This document shows, in pieces, positions 45,440 to 53,307 of a stretch of 64,000 bases of DNA. The notes beneath the pieces are model-generated. The model saw only the letters and a program-made list of their open reading frames with translations. It was not told where the DNA came from and made no database searches. The stretch comes from Duganella sp. 1224 (GTDB lineage Bacteria > Pseudomonadota > Gammaproteobacteria > Burkholderiales > Burkholderiaceae_D). Numbering within the stretch: position 1 is the stretch's first letter; each line of letters opens with the position of its first letter. The stretch covers positions 1,054,001-1,118,000 of the forward strand of contig NZ_JACBYS010000001.1 in NCBI RefSeq assembly GCF_013408245.1, written 5' to 3'. The position numbers and the translations under genes were made by a program.

Positions 45440-46200
45440 GATTTGGGAGCGGCTGGCTGATCCGCTTCGTGCGTCACCGGCGTGCCGGCCTGCTCCAGCG
45501 GGGCGACGAAGTTGGCTTGCACCAGCTTGAGCTTGCCATTTTTGCCAGCGTGCGGGTCGAAGCGGTATTCGGTGATGCCGCAGTTGGGCACGTCGCCGCC
45601 GCGGTCGATCGCCAGGATGGCGTCCTCGTCCAGCCGCTCCAGCAGGTAGCGGAAGCAGTTGACGATGACCTGATGACCGACGATCAGCACACGTTCGCCG
45701 CGGTACTCGCGTGTAATGGTGTCGATCACGCTGCGCAGCCGCAGGATGACATCGCACCAGCTTTCGCCGCCCGGTGGCCGGAAGTAGAACTTGCCGACGT
45801 GGGCGCGCTGCTCGGCGAGCTCGGGATACTTGTCGCGGATGCCAAGCGGCGTCAGCCGGTCGAGGATGCCGAATTCCTTCTCCCGCAGGCGCTCGTCGGC
45901 GGCGACGGCAGTCAATTGCGCGCGGTCCAGCCGGTCCAGCACGGCTTGGGCGGTGGCGCGCGCGCGCACGTAGGGCGAGTGCAGCACGACTGTCGGTTGC
46001 CCGTCCGGCCCCAGCGCGTGGAACCAGTCGCTCATGGCGCGGGCCTGGCGCTGGCCAAGTTCCGATAGCGGAACGTCAACATCACGGTCGGCGATGTCGA
46101 TCAGGAGTTGCTTGCTGGCCTCAGCGGCGTCGCGCGCAACATTGCCGGCGCTTTGGCCGTGCCGCACCAGCCAGAGTTGCTGAGGCCATTTCTGCTCCAT
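45436..46200 (-). CDS. Histidine phosphatase (phosphoglycerate-mutase-like) family protein
   Basis: The 254-residue protein has the catalytic LVRHGQSAGN with the phospho-accepting His, the second His in LIVGHQVIV, and an Arg/Glu pair in REKEFG. The family includes cofactor-dependent phosphoglycerate mutases and varied phosphatases; the sequence around REKEFGILDRL suggests a phosphatase rather than GpmA. It lies between xth and nnrD with overlapping stop and start codons on both sides, so the three are one operon. Confidence 0.9.
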   Translation of the reverse strand: MEQKWPQQLWLVRHGQSAGNVARDAAEASKQLLIDIADRDVDVPLSELGQRQARAMSDWFHALGPDGQPTVVLHSPYVRARATAQAVLDRLDRAQLTAVAADERLREKEFGILDRLTPLGIRDKYPELAEQRAHVGKFYFRPPGGESWCDVILRLRSVIDTITREYRGERVLIVGHQVIVNCFRYLLERLDEDAILAIDRGGDVPNCGITEYRFDPHAGKNGKLKLVQANFVAPLEQAGTPVTHEADQPAAPKS

Positions 46201-46985
46201 CACGCTATCCTTTTCAAATCGAGTTCCACCCAGACCGGCGTATGGTCGCTGGGCTTCTCGCGGCCGCGCACGTCGCGGTCGACTTCGGCGGCTTTCAGTG
46301 CCGGCGTCAGTGACGGGCTGAGCAGCAGATGGTCGATGCGCAGACCGGCATTGCGGCCATAAGCGTTGCGGAAATAATCCCAGAAGGTGTATATGACTTC
46401 GCCAGGATGCATGGTGCGCAGCGCGTCGCACCAGCCCTGCTCCAGTAGTCGGTGGAAGGCGGCGCGTGTTTCGGGACGGAACAGGGCATCATCGACCCAG
46501 CGTTCCGGTTTATACACGTCTAATTCCGTGGGCATGACGTTGAAATCGCCGGCCAGTATCGCCGGTGCACCGCTGTCGATTAATTGCGCGGCATGCGTGA
46601 TTAATCGTTCGAACCATTTAAGTTTATAGTCGAATTTCGGTCCGGGCGCTGGATTGCCATTCGGCAGATATAAACCGCCGATAATGACGCCATTTACCAC
46701 GGCCTCAATATACCGACTTTGCACATCGTCCGGATCGCCCGGCAAACCGCGCCCGGTTTCCGTCGGCGTCTCGCCCTTCGCCAATATGGCGACGCCATTC
46801 CAGCTTTTTTGGCCGTGCCAGATGGCGCCATAGCCGGCGTTATTGATGTCCTGCTCGGGGAATTTCTCCTGCGGGGCTTTTAGTTCCTGCAGGCAGACGA
46901 CATCCGGCCGGGTTTCATCCAGCCACTGCAGCAGGGCGGGCAGGCGGGCACCGATGCCGTTGACATTGAAGGTAGCGATACGCAT
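46200..46985 (-). CDS. xth: Exodeoxyribonuclease III
   Basis: The 261-residue AP endonuclease/3'-5' exonuclease works in base-excision repair. Active-site segments are NVNGI, LQELKA (metal-binding Glu), LAGDFNVMP (Asp, Asn) and RIDHLLLS with SDHTPV (Asp, His). Length fits the XthA family. It is first of the xth-phosphatase-nnrD operon, overlapping the next start by one base. It diverges from a GntR gene across about 180 bp. Confidence 0.95.
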   Translation of the reverse strand: MRIATFNVNGIGARLPALLQWLDETRPDVVCLQELKAPQEKFPEQDINNAGYGAIWHGQKSWNGVAILAKGETPTETGRGLPGDPDDVQSRYIEAVVNGVIIGGLYLPNGNPAPGPKFDYKLKWFERLITHAAQLIDSGAPAILAGDFNVMPTELDVYKPERWVDDALFRPETRAAFHRLLEQGWCDALRTMHPGEVIYTFWDYFRNAYGRNAGLRIDHLLLSPSLTPALKAAEVDRDVRGREKPSDHTPVWVELDLKRIA

Positions 46986-47102
46986 ACAGCAAGTTTATCG
47001 CGCAAACCGCATGACAGGAGTGCGTTGGCGCACCTAATTCTGTCCAGTCGTGCCAAGGGTTGGCATGATCCAGCCAACATCTGGCGTCAATCCACGTAAT
47101 GC

Positions 47103-47131
47103 TTGACAGTTGCAGCCGTTGGATCTACTGT
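47103..47131 (+). promoter_or_regulatory. Promoter of the gntR-ABC operon
   Basis: A perfect TTGACA (47103-47108), 17-bp spacer and a weak TACTGT (47126-47131). The -10 is overlapped by the operator at 47129-47148, fitting repression. Confidence 0.7.
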
Positions 47132-47148
47132 ATTAACCAACTAATACA
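47129..47148 (+). promoter_or_regulatory. Probable GntR/YtrA operator
   Basis: TGTATTA-ACCAAC-TAATACA is a perfect 7-bp inverted repeat, 15 bp before the regulator's ATG and over its -10 region. The form matches sites of YtrA-type GntR proteins, which usually repress their own operon. Confidence 0.75.
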
Positions 47149-47163
47149 CAAATACAGAAGCTG

Positions 47164-47550
47164 ATGGCCACGCACACCGCCGCCTTGTTTTCGATAGCGA
47201 CCGGCTCGTCCGATCCTATTTACCGCCAATTAATCGAACAGGTCCGGCGATTCATTGCGGCTGCCGTGTTAAAACCGGGCGATATTTTGCCATCCGTGCG
47301 GGAAGTGGCGCTGGCGCTGGCAGTCAACCCCATGACGGTTTCCAAGGCTTATAACATGTTGGAAACCGAAGGATTATTAAGCCGTGCGCGTGGTGTCGGT
47401 ATGTTGGTGGCGGAAGGGAAATCGCCACAAGGTCGGGAAAAGCTTTTGATACCGACCTTGGAACGGGCCGCCGCCGAAGCCCGTCAATTGGAGCTTGATC
47501 CGGAAACTGTGTTGCAACTATTTGCCAAAATTCTTGGGGAAAATAAATGA
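47164..47550 (+). CDS. GntR-family regulator, YtrA subfamily
   Basis: The 128-residue protein has an N-terminal winged helix (about 10-85; IYRQLIEQVRRFIAAAVLKPGDILPSVRE in outline) and only a short C-terminal dimerisation tail, the YtrA pattern. These regulators control adjacent ABC transporters, here the two following genes; the stop overlaps the ATPase start. The inducer in other YtrA systems is often a cell-wall-active antibiotic; that is not shown here. Local base use is more AT-rich than in the flanking genes. Confidence 0.92.
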   Translation: MATHTAALFSIATGSSDPIYRQLIEQVRRFIAAAVLKPGDILPSVREVALALAVNPMTVSKAYNMLETEGLLSRARGVGMLVAEGKSPQGREKLLIPTLERAAAEARQLELDPETVLQLFAKILGENK

Positions 47551-48260
47551 ATCCAGTGGTGGTGGAAAATCTGCATAAGGCGTTTGGCGCGCAGCAAGTA
47601 TTACAGGGCGTGAATTGGACCATTGCGCCGGGCAAGGTGATCGGTTTATTGGGCCGTAATGGCGCCGGTAAATCGACTTTATTGGAATGCCTGCTTGGCT
47701 TGCGAGAATCGGATAGCGGCACAAGCCGCCTGTTTGGCCAGCCCGTCACCGCGTTGGACGAGCACTCCCGCGCCAGCATTGGCTATGTGCCGCAGAAATC
47801 CGACCTGTTCGAGTGGCTGACGCCCGTGCAACTTCTGGCCTATTTTAAATCGCTCTATCCCCGCTGGAACCAGCCCAAGGTGGACGCGCTGATGGAGCGC
47901 TGGGGTTTCCAGGGGGAGGCGCGCGACCGGCAGATCAGCCAGTTGTCGGGCGGACAACGCCAGCGCCTGTCCATCATCCGCGCCCTGGCGCACGATCCGC
48001 AATTGCTGGTGCTCGACGAGCCGGTCGCCAGCCTGGACCCGGTCGGCCGCCGCGATTTTCTGCAGGAACTGATCAGCGACGTCATCGAGCGCGACACGAC
48101 CGTCATCTTTTCCACCCACATTCTGTCCGACCTGGAGCGGGTAGCGCTGGATGTCGCGTTCTTGCAAGGCGGCAAGATCGTCCTGCAAGGCGCGCTGGAT
48201 GAGTTGCTTGAAGGTAAAAATCTCAGCCTGGAAGACTTGTTTGTCGAGGTCACGAAATGA
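47547..48260 (+). CDS. ABC transporter ATP-binding protein
   Basis: The 237-residue ATPase has Walker A GRNGAGKST, signature LSGGQRQRLS, Walker B LLVLDEPVASLDP and the switch His in STHILSDLE. It resembles the ATPases of YtrB/CcmA-type exporters that pair with a large hydrophobic permease. It overlaps both neighbours by four bases, so regulator, ATPase and permease are translated together. Confidence 0.94.
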   Translation: MNPVVVENLHKAFGAQQVLQGVNWTIAPGKVIGLLGRNGAGKSTLLECLLGLRESDSGTSRLFGQPVTALDEHSRASIGYVPQKSDLFEWLTPVQLLAYFKSLYPRWNQPKVDALMERWGFQGEARDRQISQLSGGQRQRLSIIRALAHDPQLLVLDEPVASLDPVGRRDFLQELISDVIERDTTVIFSTHILSDLERVALDVAFLQGGKIVLQGALDELLEGKNLSLEDLFVEVTK

Positions 48261-49675
48261 ACGCCGCGCTGCGTCATTCGTATGGACCCTTGCTGGCCCA
48301 GTTGGTGCAGGACAAGGCCCTCTACCGCCAGATGATACGGACGACCGTATTATTCGCTGTCACCCAGCTCGTCCTGTTCACCAGCCACGCCGGCCTGGGC
48401 AGCGACATGGACAAGCTGCTGCTCATGTTGATGCCATGGATATTGCTGCAAATGTGGGCGGGCGCCTTCATGCGCAATGCCATCCGCCAGAACCGGCCGG
48501 AGTACGCTTGCCTGGTGCCGAATCTGCGCTGCCGCCTGCTGCGGCTCACTGCCGGCCTGTACCTGGCGAATACCGCGCTGTTTTCCGTCGCGACGGGACT
48601 GGTCTTCGGGCATCCCGGCTATGGCCTGGTGCTGGGCGGCGCGATGACGGTCCTGATGATCTTGATGCATCGCTTCAGGGCGCTCTCCTGGGGGATGGTG
48701 CTGGCGATCCCGTTCGGCACCAAGTTCCTCATTGAGGGCGCGCCGTCGCTGCTTGGCGCCGTCAGCGAAGTCACGTTGACGTTGGCGGTCACACCGGTGG
48801 CGGTGCTGCTTGGTGGCTGGGGCTTGCGGCAGCTCCTGCAACAAGGCGGCGACCGCCATTGGACGTGGCAAGCCAGCTACAGCCAGCGCCAGGACGCGTG
48901 GACCGGCGTGCACACGCCGGCCGCCGGGGCGCCGGTTCGTTCGCGTCTGCGCAAGCTGTTTCTATTCTTCTACGTGGCGGCGCTGCGCCGCGACAGCCGG
49001 CCCGGCGTTGCCGCTGGCCGCGCCATGACGCACGTGCTGGGCCCCGGCACCCATCCCGCCACGGTGATTGCCTATTCGCTGGCTTCGACCGCGCTGGCGC
49101 TGGCCGCCGCCTGGTTCAACGACAGCCCGCCGGTTGTCATGATCACCACCACCTGCCTGGTGCAGTTGGGCGCGGTGCTGGTGTATGCGTTCAGCGCGTC
49201 CGATGATGTGGTGCTGCACGGCCCCGAACAACAGCTGTATCTGCTGACGCCGGCCGCGCCCGCCGCCAGCGCCATCAATCGGCTGCTGAACGCGATGCTG
49301 CTGCGCCGCGCGCTTGCCGTCTGGCTGGTGTCGCTGGCCTGCGCGGTCGCGCTCGACTCGACACTGGCTGGCCGCCTGACATTGCGTGGCCTCAGCTTCA
49401 TGCTGGCCATGAGCATGCTGTGGACGGTGACGCCGCTGCTGCGCAACTACGCCATCGCGCCGGCGCGCCGCCTGGGCATGCAGTGGACGGCGGTCATCGT
49501 GATCATGGTGGTGGCGTGCCTGACCATGCTTGCCATGTCGCGGCTCGTCTCGCACTTCGCCTGGTATGAGGTGGGCAGCGCGATCGGCTTCGGCGCGCTG
49601 GCCTATCTGGCGCTGCGCTGGCGGACGCTGATGGCGCTGCCGCCGGTGCTGCCGGCCGGACGGCTGGCGCGGTAG
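48257..49675 (+). CDS. ABC transporter membrane protein
   Basis: The 472-residue protein has about ten hydrophobic segments (first near 33-52 and 60-78, others to the C-terminus) and a soluble loop near 200-260. It is the permease of the ATPase encoded just upstream. I do not recognise a substrate-specific family; antibiotic or lipid export is possible given the YtrA regulator. The gene ends 3 bp from a convergent small membrane-protein gene. Confidence 0.85.
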   Translation: MNAALRHSYGPLLAQLVQDKALYRQMIRTTVLFAVTQLVLFTSHAGLGSDMDKLLLMLMPWILLQMWAGAFMRNAIRQNRPEYACLVPNLRCRLLRLTAGLYLANTALFSVATGLVFGHPGYGLVLGGAMTVLMILMHRFRALSWGMVLAIPFGTKFLIEGAPSLLGAVSEVTLTLAVTPVAVLLGGWGLRQLLQQGGDRHWTWQASYSQRQDAWTGVHTPAAGAPVRSRLRKLFLFFYVAALRRDSRPGVAAGRAMTHVLGPGTHPATVIAYSLASTALALAAAWFNDSPPVVMITTTCLVQLGAVLVYAFSASDDVVLHGPEQQLYLLTPAAPAASAINRLLNAMLLRRALAVWLVSLACAVALDSTLAGRLTLRGLSFMLAMSMLWTVTPLLRNYAIAPARRLGMQWTAVIVIMVVACLTMLAMSRLVSHFAWYEVGSAIGFGALAYLALRWRTLMALPPVLPAGRLAR

Positions 49676-49678
49676 CGG

Positions 49679-50020
49679 CTAGCTGGTCATCCGCTTCCCA
49701 AGCCATACCACATCGATCAGGGCGCCGATCCAGCCGACCAGCATCACTGCCGCAGCCAGGTTGGTGGCCGGATTGTCGATACCGGACGCGTGCACGCGGT
49801 CGAGGATGGCAAACGGATCAAGCGCCAGCCTGCCTTCGTTAAGCTCCTGCTGCAACTGCGACACCAGTTGCAGCATGCTGCCCAGCAGGTACAGCACCGC
49901 CAGCGCGGTCGGCACCAGGAACAGCATGCCGCGCGACGCGCGTCGTGGCCGCAGCGCCAGGTGGCCCAGTCCGGGAAACAGCAAGGCCGAGATCAACGCC
50001 GCCCTGATCGATGCTTTCAT
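49679..50020 (-). CDS. Small membrane protein, unknown
   Basis: The 113-residue protein has hydrophobic segments near 5-25, 32-53 and 88-106, with an amphipathic, Gln/Glu-rich stretch between the last two. The opening ALLFPGLGHL with a basic patch RPRRASRG resembles small inner-membrane proteins of no known function. ATG at 50020 has AGGAG upstream. It is a single gene. Confidence 0.7.
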   Translation of the reverse strand: MKASIRAALISALLFPGLGHLALRPRRASRGMLFLVPTALAVLYLLGSMLQLVSQLQQELNEGRLALDPFAILDRVHASGIDNPATNLAAAVMLVGWIGALIDVVWLGKRMTS

Positions 50021-50116
50021 AATGCTCCTGTTGTTACTGTGTGCCGATTGACCGAGCGCAAGATTGCACCACGGCAGCCAGCGTAGATTACAACATCTTG
50101 GCTGTCAGGGGGAATC

Positions 50117-50551
50117 ATGCGTGCGTGGATCATTATCGCTGTGTTGACGAGTTGCGTGGCGCACGCCGCGCCGGCCGAAAAGGACGCGGTGGCACTGGCC
50201 GAGAAAGGCGCGCAGTTCGTGCGCGCACACGGCAAGGCCGAGATGATTGCCCGCATCAACAGCAAGGATCCTGAATTCAACCAGGGCGCGCTGTACCTGG
50301 CCATGCGCGACATGCAGGGCATCACCATCGCCCATCCGACCACGGCGCTGATCGGCAAGAACCTGCTGGACGTGCCGGACGCCGACGGCAAGCTGTTCCG
50401 CCAGGAGATGGTGGCGCTGGCCAACGGCGTTGGCCATGGCTGGGTGGACTACAAATTCCGCAATCCGGAGACGGGCAGGGTCGAGGCCAAGCGCACCTAC
50501 GTGCTGCGGGTCGGCGACGTGGCGCTGGAAGCCGGCATCTACAAGCACTGA
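50117..50551 (+). CDS. Secreted single-Cache-like sensor protein
   Basis: The 144-residue protein has a signal peptide (about 1-18, ending AHA) and a body like the single Cache fold (sCache_2): ALAEKGAQFVRAHG, then LYLAMRDMQGITIAHP and the closing WVDYKFRNPETGR with YVLRVGD. Such domains bind small ligands in receptors. Here it is a free periplasmic protein, and the chemoreceptor gene begins 27 bp downstream, so the two may form a split sensor. ATG has GGGGG nearby. Confidence 0.85.
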   Translation: MRAWIIIAVLTSCVAHAAPAEKDAVALAEKGAQFVRAHGKAEMIARINSKDPEFNQGALYLAMRDMQGITIAHPTTALIGKNLLDVPDADGKLFRQEMVALANGVGHGWVDYKFRNPETGRVEAKRTYVLRVGDVALEAGIYKH

Positions 50552-50578
50552 GCGGCCGTGCTGCGTTCACTTCATCCC

Positions 50579-52210
50579 ATGCTCAGTAAACTGAAGATCG
50601 GGCCCAAGCTGCTGCTGGCGCCGGGCGTGGTGCTGATCCTGCTGATCGCGCTGTCGGCTGGCGCGTATCTCGGGCTGCTGCGCCAGAACCAGTCGCTCGA
50701 TAACATGGTGCAGCAGCGCGCCGTGCGCCTGAAGGCGGCGGCCGACCTGGTGGCCGGCGCGCACAAGGCGCATACCGAAATCTACCAGCTGCTCACGTGG
50801 ATCAACGCCAGCTTCTCGGCGCCGCGCGTGGACGCGCTGGTGCGCGACATTCATCTGCGGCATGCGGCGCTGGACCGCCAGTTCGCGCAGTTGGAGATGG
50901 CCACGCAATCCAGTCCGGCGGAGCGCCGCTTCGTGGTGCAGTCGCAAGCCGCGCATACGGTCTACGTCAAGGCGATGCAGGACGTGATCGAGCTGGCGAT
51001 GGCCGACCAGTCGATGGCGGCCAACGCCATGTCCAAGGCCGAGCGGGCGTTCGACGTGGTGGCGCAGCGGCTGGAGGAGTTGTCCCAGCTCGAACAAAGC
51101 CTGAGCGAGCGCGCCTACGCGGACGCCGAAATGGATTTCCGCGTGCTGTCCACGTGGATGCCGATTGTGGTGGCGCTGTCGATTGCCCTGTCGCTGCTGG
51201 TGACCATGGCAGTGCGCAACGCCATGCTGAAAGAAGTGCGTGAGATCGGCGCGGCGGCAGTCGATCTGGCCGAAGGCAACCTGACGGTGCGCCAGCGCGT
51301 GTACGGCCGTGACGAAATCGCCGAGACTTCGCGCGCGCTTGATACCAGCATCCGCAATCTGAACACCACGCTGAAAACCATCCTGGCCAGCGCGCAGTCG
51401 ATCGACAACGCCTCGCGCGAGATCGCCCAGGGCAACGTGGTGCTGGCACGCCGCACCCGCGCGCAGGCCGGCACACTGGAGGAAGCCGGCGACGTCATGC
51501 GGCAACTGGGCGTCCAGCTATCCGACACCGCCACGCACGCCGAACTGGCGGGCCAGCTGGCGCACTGCGCCAACAGCTTCGCGGCGCGCGGTGGCGGCGT
51601 GGTACAGCGGCTGGTGGTGACCATGGCATCGATACGCGGCAGTTCGCGGCGCGTGGTGGAGATCGTCGGCGTGATCGATGGCCTGGCTGTGCAGACGCAT
51701 ATGCTGGCGCTTTCGGCCGCCGTGGAAGCCGCGCGCGCCGGCGAGCATGGCCAAGGTTTCGCCGTGGTGGCCAGTGAAGTGCGGACGCTGGCCCAGCGCT
51801 CCGCATCGGCCGCGCAGGAAATCAAGCTGCTGATTGCCGATTCGGTGGCGGAAATCGACAGCGGTACCCGTTCGGTGGAGGAAGCTGGCGACAGCATGAC
51901 GGAGATCGTGGCCTCGGTGCGCCAGCTCAGCGACATCATGGCCCAGATCGGCGATGCCAGCGGCCAGCAAGCAAATGGTGTGCAGGGCGTCCAGCAAGCC
52001 ATGGTCAGCCTCGATCAGGTCACGCAGCAGAATCTGGCGCTGGTCCAACAGGCCGCTGCTGCTGCCAGCACCTTGCAGCGGCAGGCGCTCTATCTGTCGG
52101 AGGCGGTTGCCATCTTCAAGCTGGATGAAGGCGTTGAGCCGCCGGATGCCACGCGTCCGGCAGGCAGCGCGCGCGTGGTGCGTTTGCGTTTGGCGTCGGT
52201 TCGCAGTTAG
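50579..52210 (+). CDS. Methyl-accepting chemotaxis protein
   Basis: The receptor has a first membrane helix (about 8-30), a four-helix-bundle periplasmic domain (about 35-185), a second helix, HAMP (about 205-260) and a cytoplasmic signalling domain. The hairpin tip reads [32 protein letters not shown]. The usual N of NLLALNAA is altered in two places (HMLALSAA), which is uncommon in the CheA/CheW contact zone. No CheR-binding pentapeptide ends it. Start may be the ATG at 50579 or a GTG at 50558. It overlaps the convergent next gene by its stop codon. Confidence 0.92.
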   Translation: MLSKLKIGPKLLLAPGVVLILLIALSAGAYLGLLRQNQSLDNMVQQRAVRLKAAADLVAGAHKAHTEIYQLLTWINASFSAPRVDALVRDIHLRHAALDRQFAQLEMATQSSPAERRFVVQSQAAHTVYVKAMQDVIELAMADQSMAANAMSKAERAFDVVAQRLEELSQLEQSLSERAYADAEMDFRVLSTWMPIVVALSIALSLLVTMAVRNAMLKEVREIGAAAVDLAEGNLTVRQRVYGRDEIAETSRALDTSIRNLNTTLKTILASAQSIDNASREIAQGNVVLARRTRAQAGTLEEAGDVMRQLGVQLSDTATHAELAGQLAHCANSFAARGGGVVQRLVVTMASIRGSSRRVVEIVGVIDGLAVQTHMLALSAAVEAARAGEHGQGFAVVASEVRTLAQRSASAAQEIKLLIADSVAEIDSGTRSVEEAGDSMTEIVASVRQLSDIMAQIGDASGQQANGVQGVQQAMVSLDQVTQQNLALVQQAAAAASTLQRQALYLSEAVAIFKLDEGVEPPDATRPAGSARVVRLRLASVRS

Positions 52211-52614
52211 GCGGCGCGCCAGCGGTCGCCGGCTTTCTGGATGTAGTGAGTGTAGAAATACTTCCACGGCATCGCCAGTGGAATGATGATGGCGACCGCG
52301 CATTCAAAGACGGTGGCGGTGATGGCGTCATCCATCGTGCCGCTTTGCCAGGCCGGCAGGGCGACCAGCAGCAGCCAAAGCGATTTCCACATCAACTCCC
52401 ACAGCAGCAACGGCAGCATTTGCAGCGGATAGCGGATGCCGGCGATGCACAGCAGGCTGAATGCGGTCAGCATGCATTTGACCACGCCTTGTGACAGGCC
52501 CCACGGCTCGGCGTGACGAAGTACGCCTGGCCACACCACCAGCGCCAGTCCCAGCGCGATAATCAGATACACAGCTCTCAGCGAATACAGGCGAAACAGC
52601 GATACTTGCGGCAT
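52207..52614 (-). CDS. Membrane protein, unknown
   Basis: The 135-residue protein has four hydrophobic segments (about 12-30, 45-62, 68-88, 98-118) and a basic, aromatic C-terminus (KYFYTHYIQKAGDRW). ATG has GGAGT upstream. It is the last gene of a leftward operon after the ArsR-like regulator and the 78-residue protein, 23 bp from the latter. No function is recognised. Confidence 0.75.
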   Translation of the reverse strand: MPQVSLFRLYSLRAVYLIIALGLALVVWPGVLRHAEPWGLSQGVVKCMLTAFSLLCIAGIRYPLQMLPLLLWELMWKSLWLLLVALPAWQSGTMDDAITATVFECAVAIIIPLAMPWKYFYTHYIQKAGDRWRAA

Positions 52615-52637
52615 GGTGCGGCACTCCTTAGGTTGGA

Positions 52638-52874
52638 TTACTCGACTTCCTTCAGTACTTTTTCAATCGCGATGATGCGGGTTTTCAGATCGGCCAGCGC
52701 GGCCGCAGTTTGCTCCTGCGCCGCCACGGCACGTTCGGCGAGGGCGCGGTAGGCATCGGCGCTTTCCGCTTGCAGCTCGGCTTTCTTGATGGTGGTCTGT
52801 GAACGGATCAGGAAAATCAGAAAGACCGTTCCGAACAGAATGGCAATGGTGGTGATGTAGACCGGCTCAGACAT
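52638..52874 (-). CDS. Small membrane-anchored coiled-coil protein
   Basis: The 78-residue protein has a transmembrane segment (about 5-22, ITTIAILFGTVFLIFLI) and a charged helix rich in Ala, Glu and Lys (about 28-78) likely to form a coiled coil. The ATG at 52874, with GAGG five bases upstream, was preferred over an open frame 17 codons longer. The gene is 7 bp from the ArsR-like gene and probably under its control. Unknown role. Confidence 0.78.
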   Translation of the reverse strand: MSEPVYITTIAILFGTVFLIFLIRSQTTIKKAELQAESADAYRALAERAVAAQEQTAAALADLKTRIIAIEKVLKEVE

Positions 52875-52881
52875 GGGCGCC

Positions 52882-53208
52882 TCATTTATCGTTGGTGTTA
52901 GACAGGGTAGGTTCTGCTTCGGCAATCGTGGCCGGGGTCAGGTTGATGGCAAACGGCGCCGCCTCAAAAAAATTAAGCGCCTTGCCGTCTTCCGACAGCT
53001 CCATCTGGCTGGTCACCAGGCCGGCTTCCTCCAGCTTCTGCAGATGCAAATGCAGTAGCGGGCGGCTGATATTCAACTCACGCGCCAGCTGGCTGACGTA
53101 ATTGCGGCCGCCAGCCGACAGCGCCGCGATCACCCGCAGGCGATGCGGATTGGACAGCGCAGACAGCGTCGCCAACAACTGATCACCAGTGAGATTTTTT
53201 GATTTCAT
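52882..53208 (-). CDS. ArsR-like winged-helix transcriptional regulator
   Basis: The 108-residue protein has the ArsR-type winged helix (about 8-85): LSNPHRLRVIAAL, then YVSQLARELNISRPLLHLHLQKLEEAGLV in outline. No cysteine metal site is present, so it is not a classic metal sensor. It heads a small operon with two membrane-protein genes. ATG at 53208 was chosen over an upstream start that adds 16 residues. Confidence 0.88.
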   Translation of the reverse strand: MKSKNLTGDQLLATLSALSNPHRLRVIAALSAGGRNYVSQLARELNISRPLLHLHLQKLEEAGLVTSQMELSEDGKALNFFEAAPFAINLTPATIAEAEPTLSNTNDK

Positions 53209-53264
53209 GTGTAAAGAATATCTGACAGGTGAAAGCAATGCAAGAAAAATCTGCAAGCAAAAAA

Positions 53265-53287
53265 AATCCCGGCACGAGGCCGGGATT
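53265..53287 (-). terminator. Rho-independent terminator of gcvTHP
   Basis: AATCCCGGC (53265-53273) and GCCGGGATT (53279-53287) form a perfect stem with a short loop, followed on the minus strand by eight T. It separates gcvP from the ArsR operon. Confidence 0.9.
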
Positions 53288-53307
53288 TTGAGGAGATCGA
53301 ATAAAGA

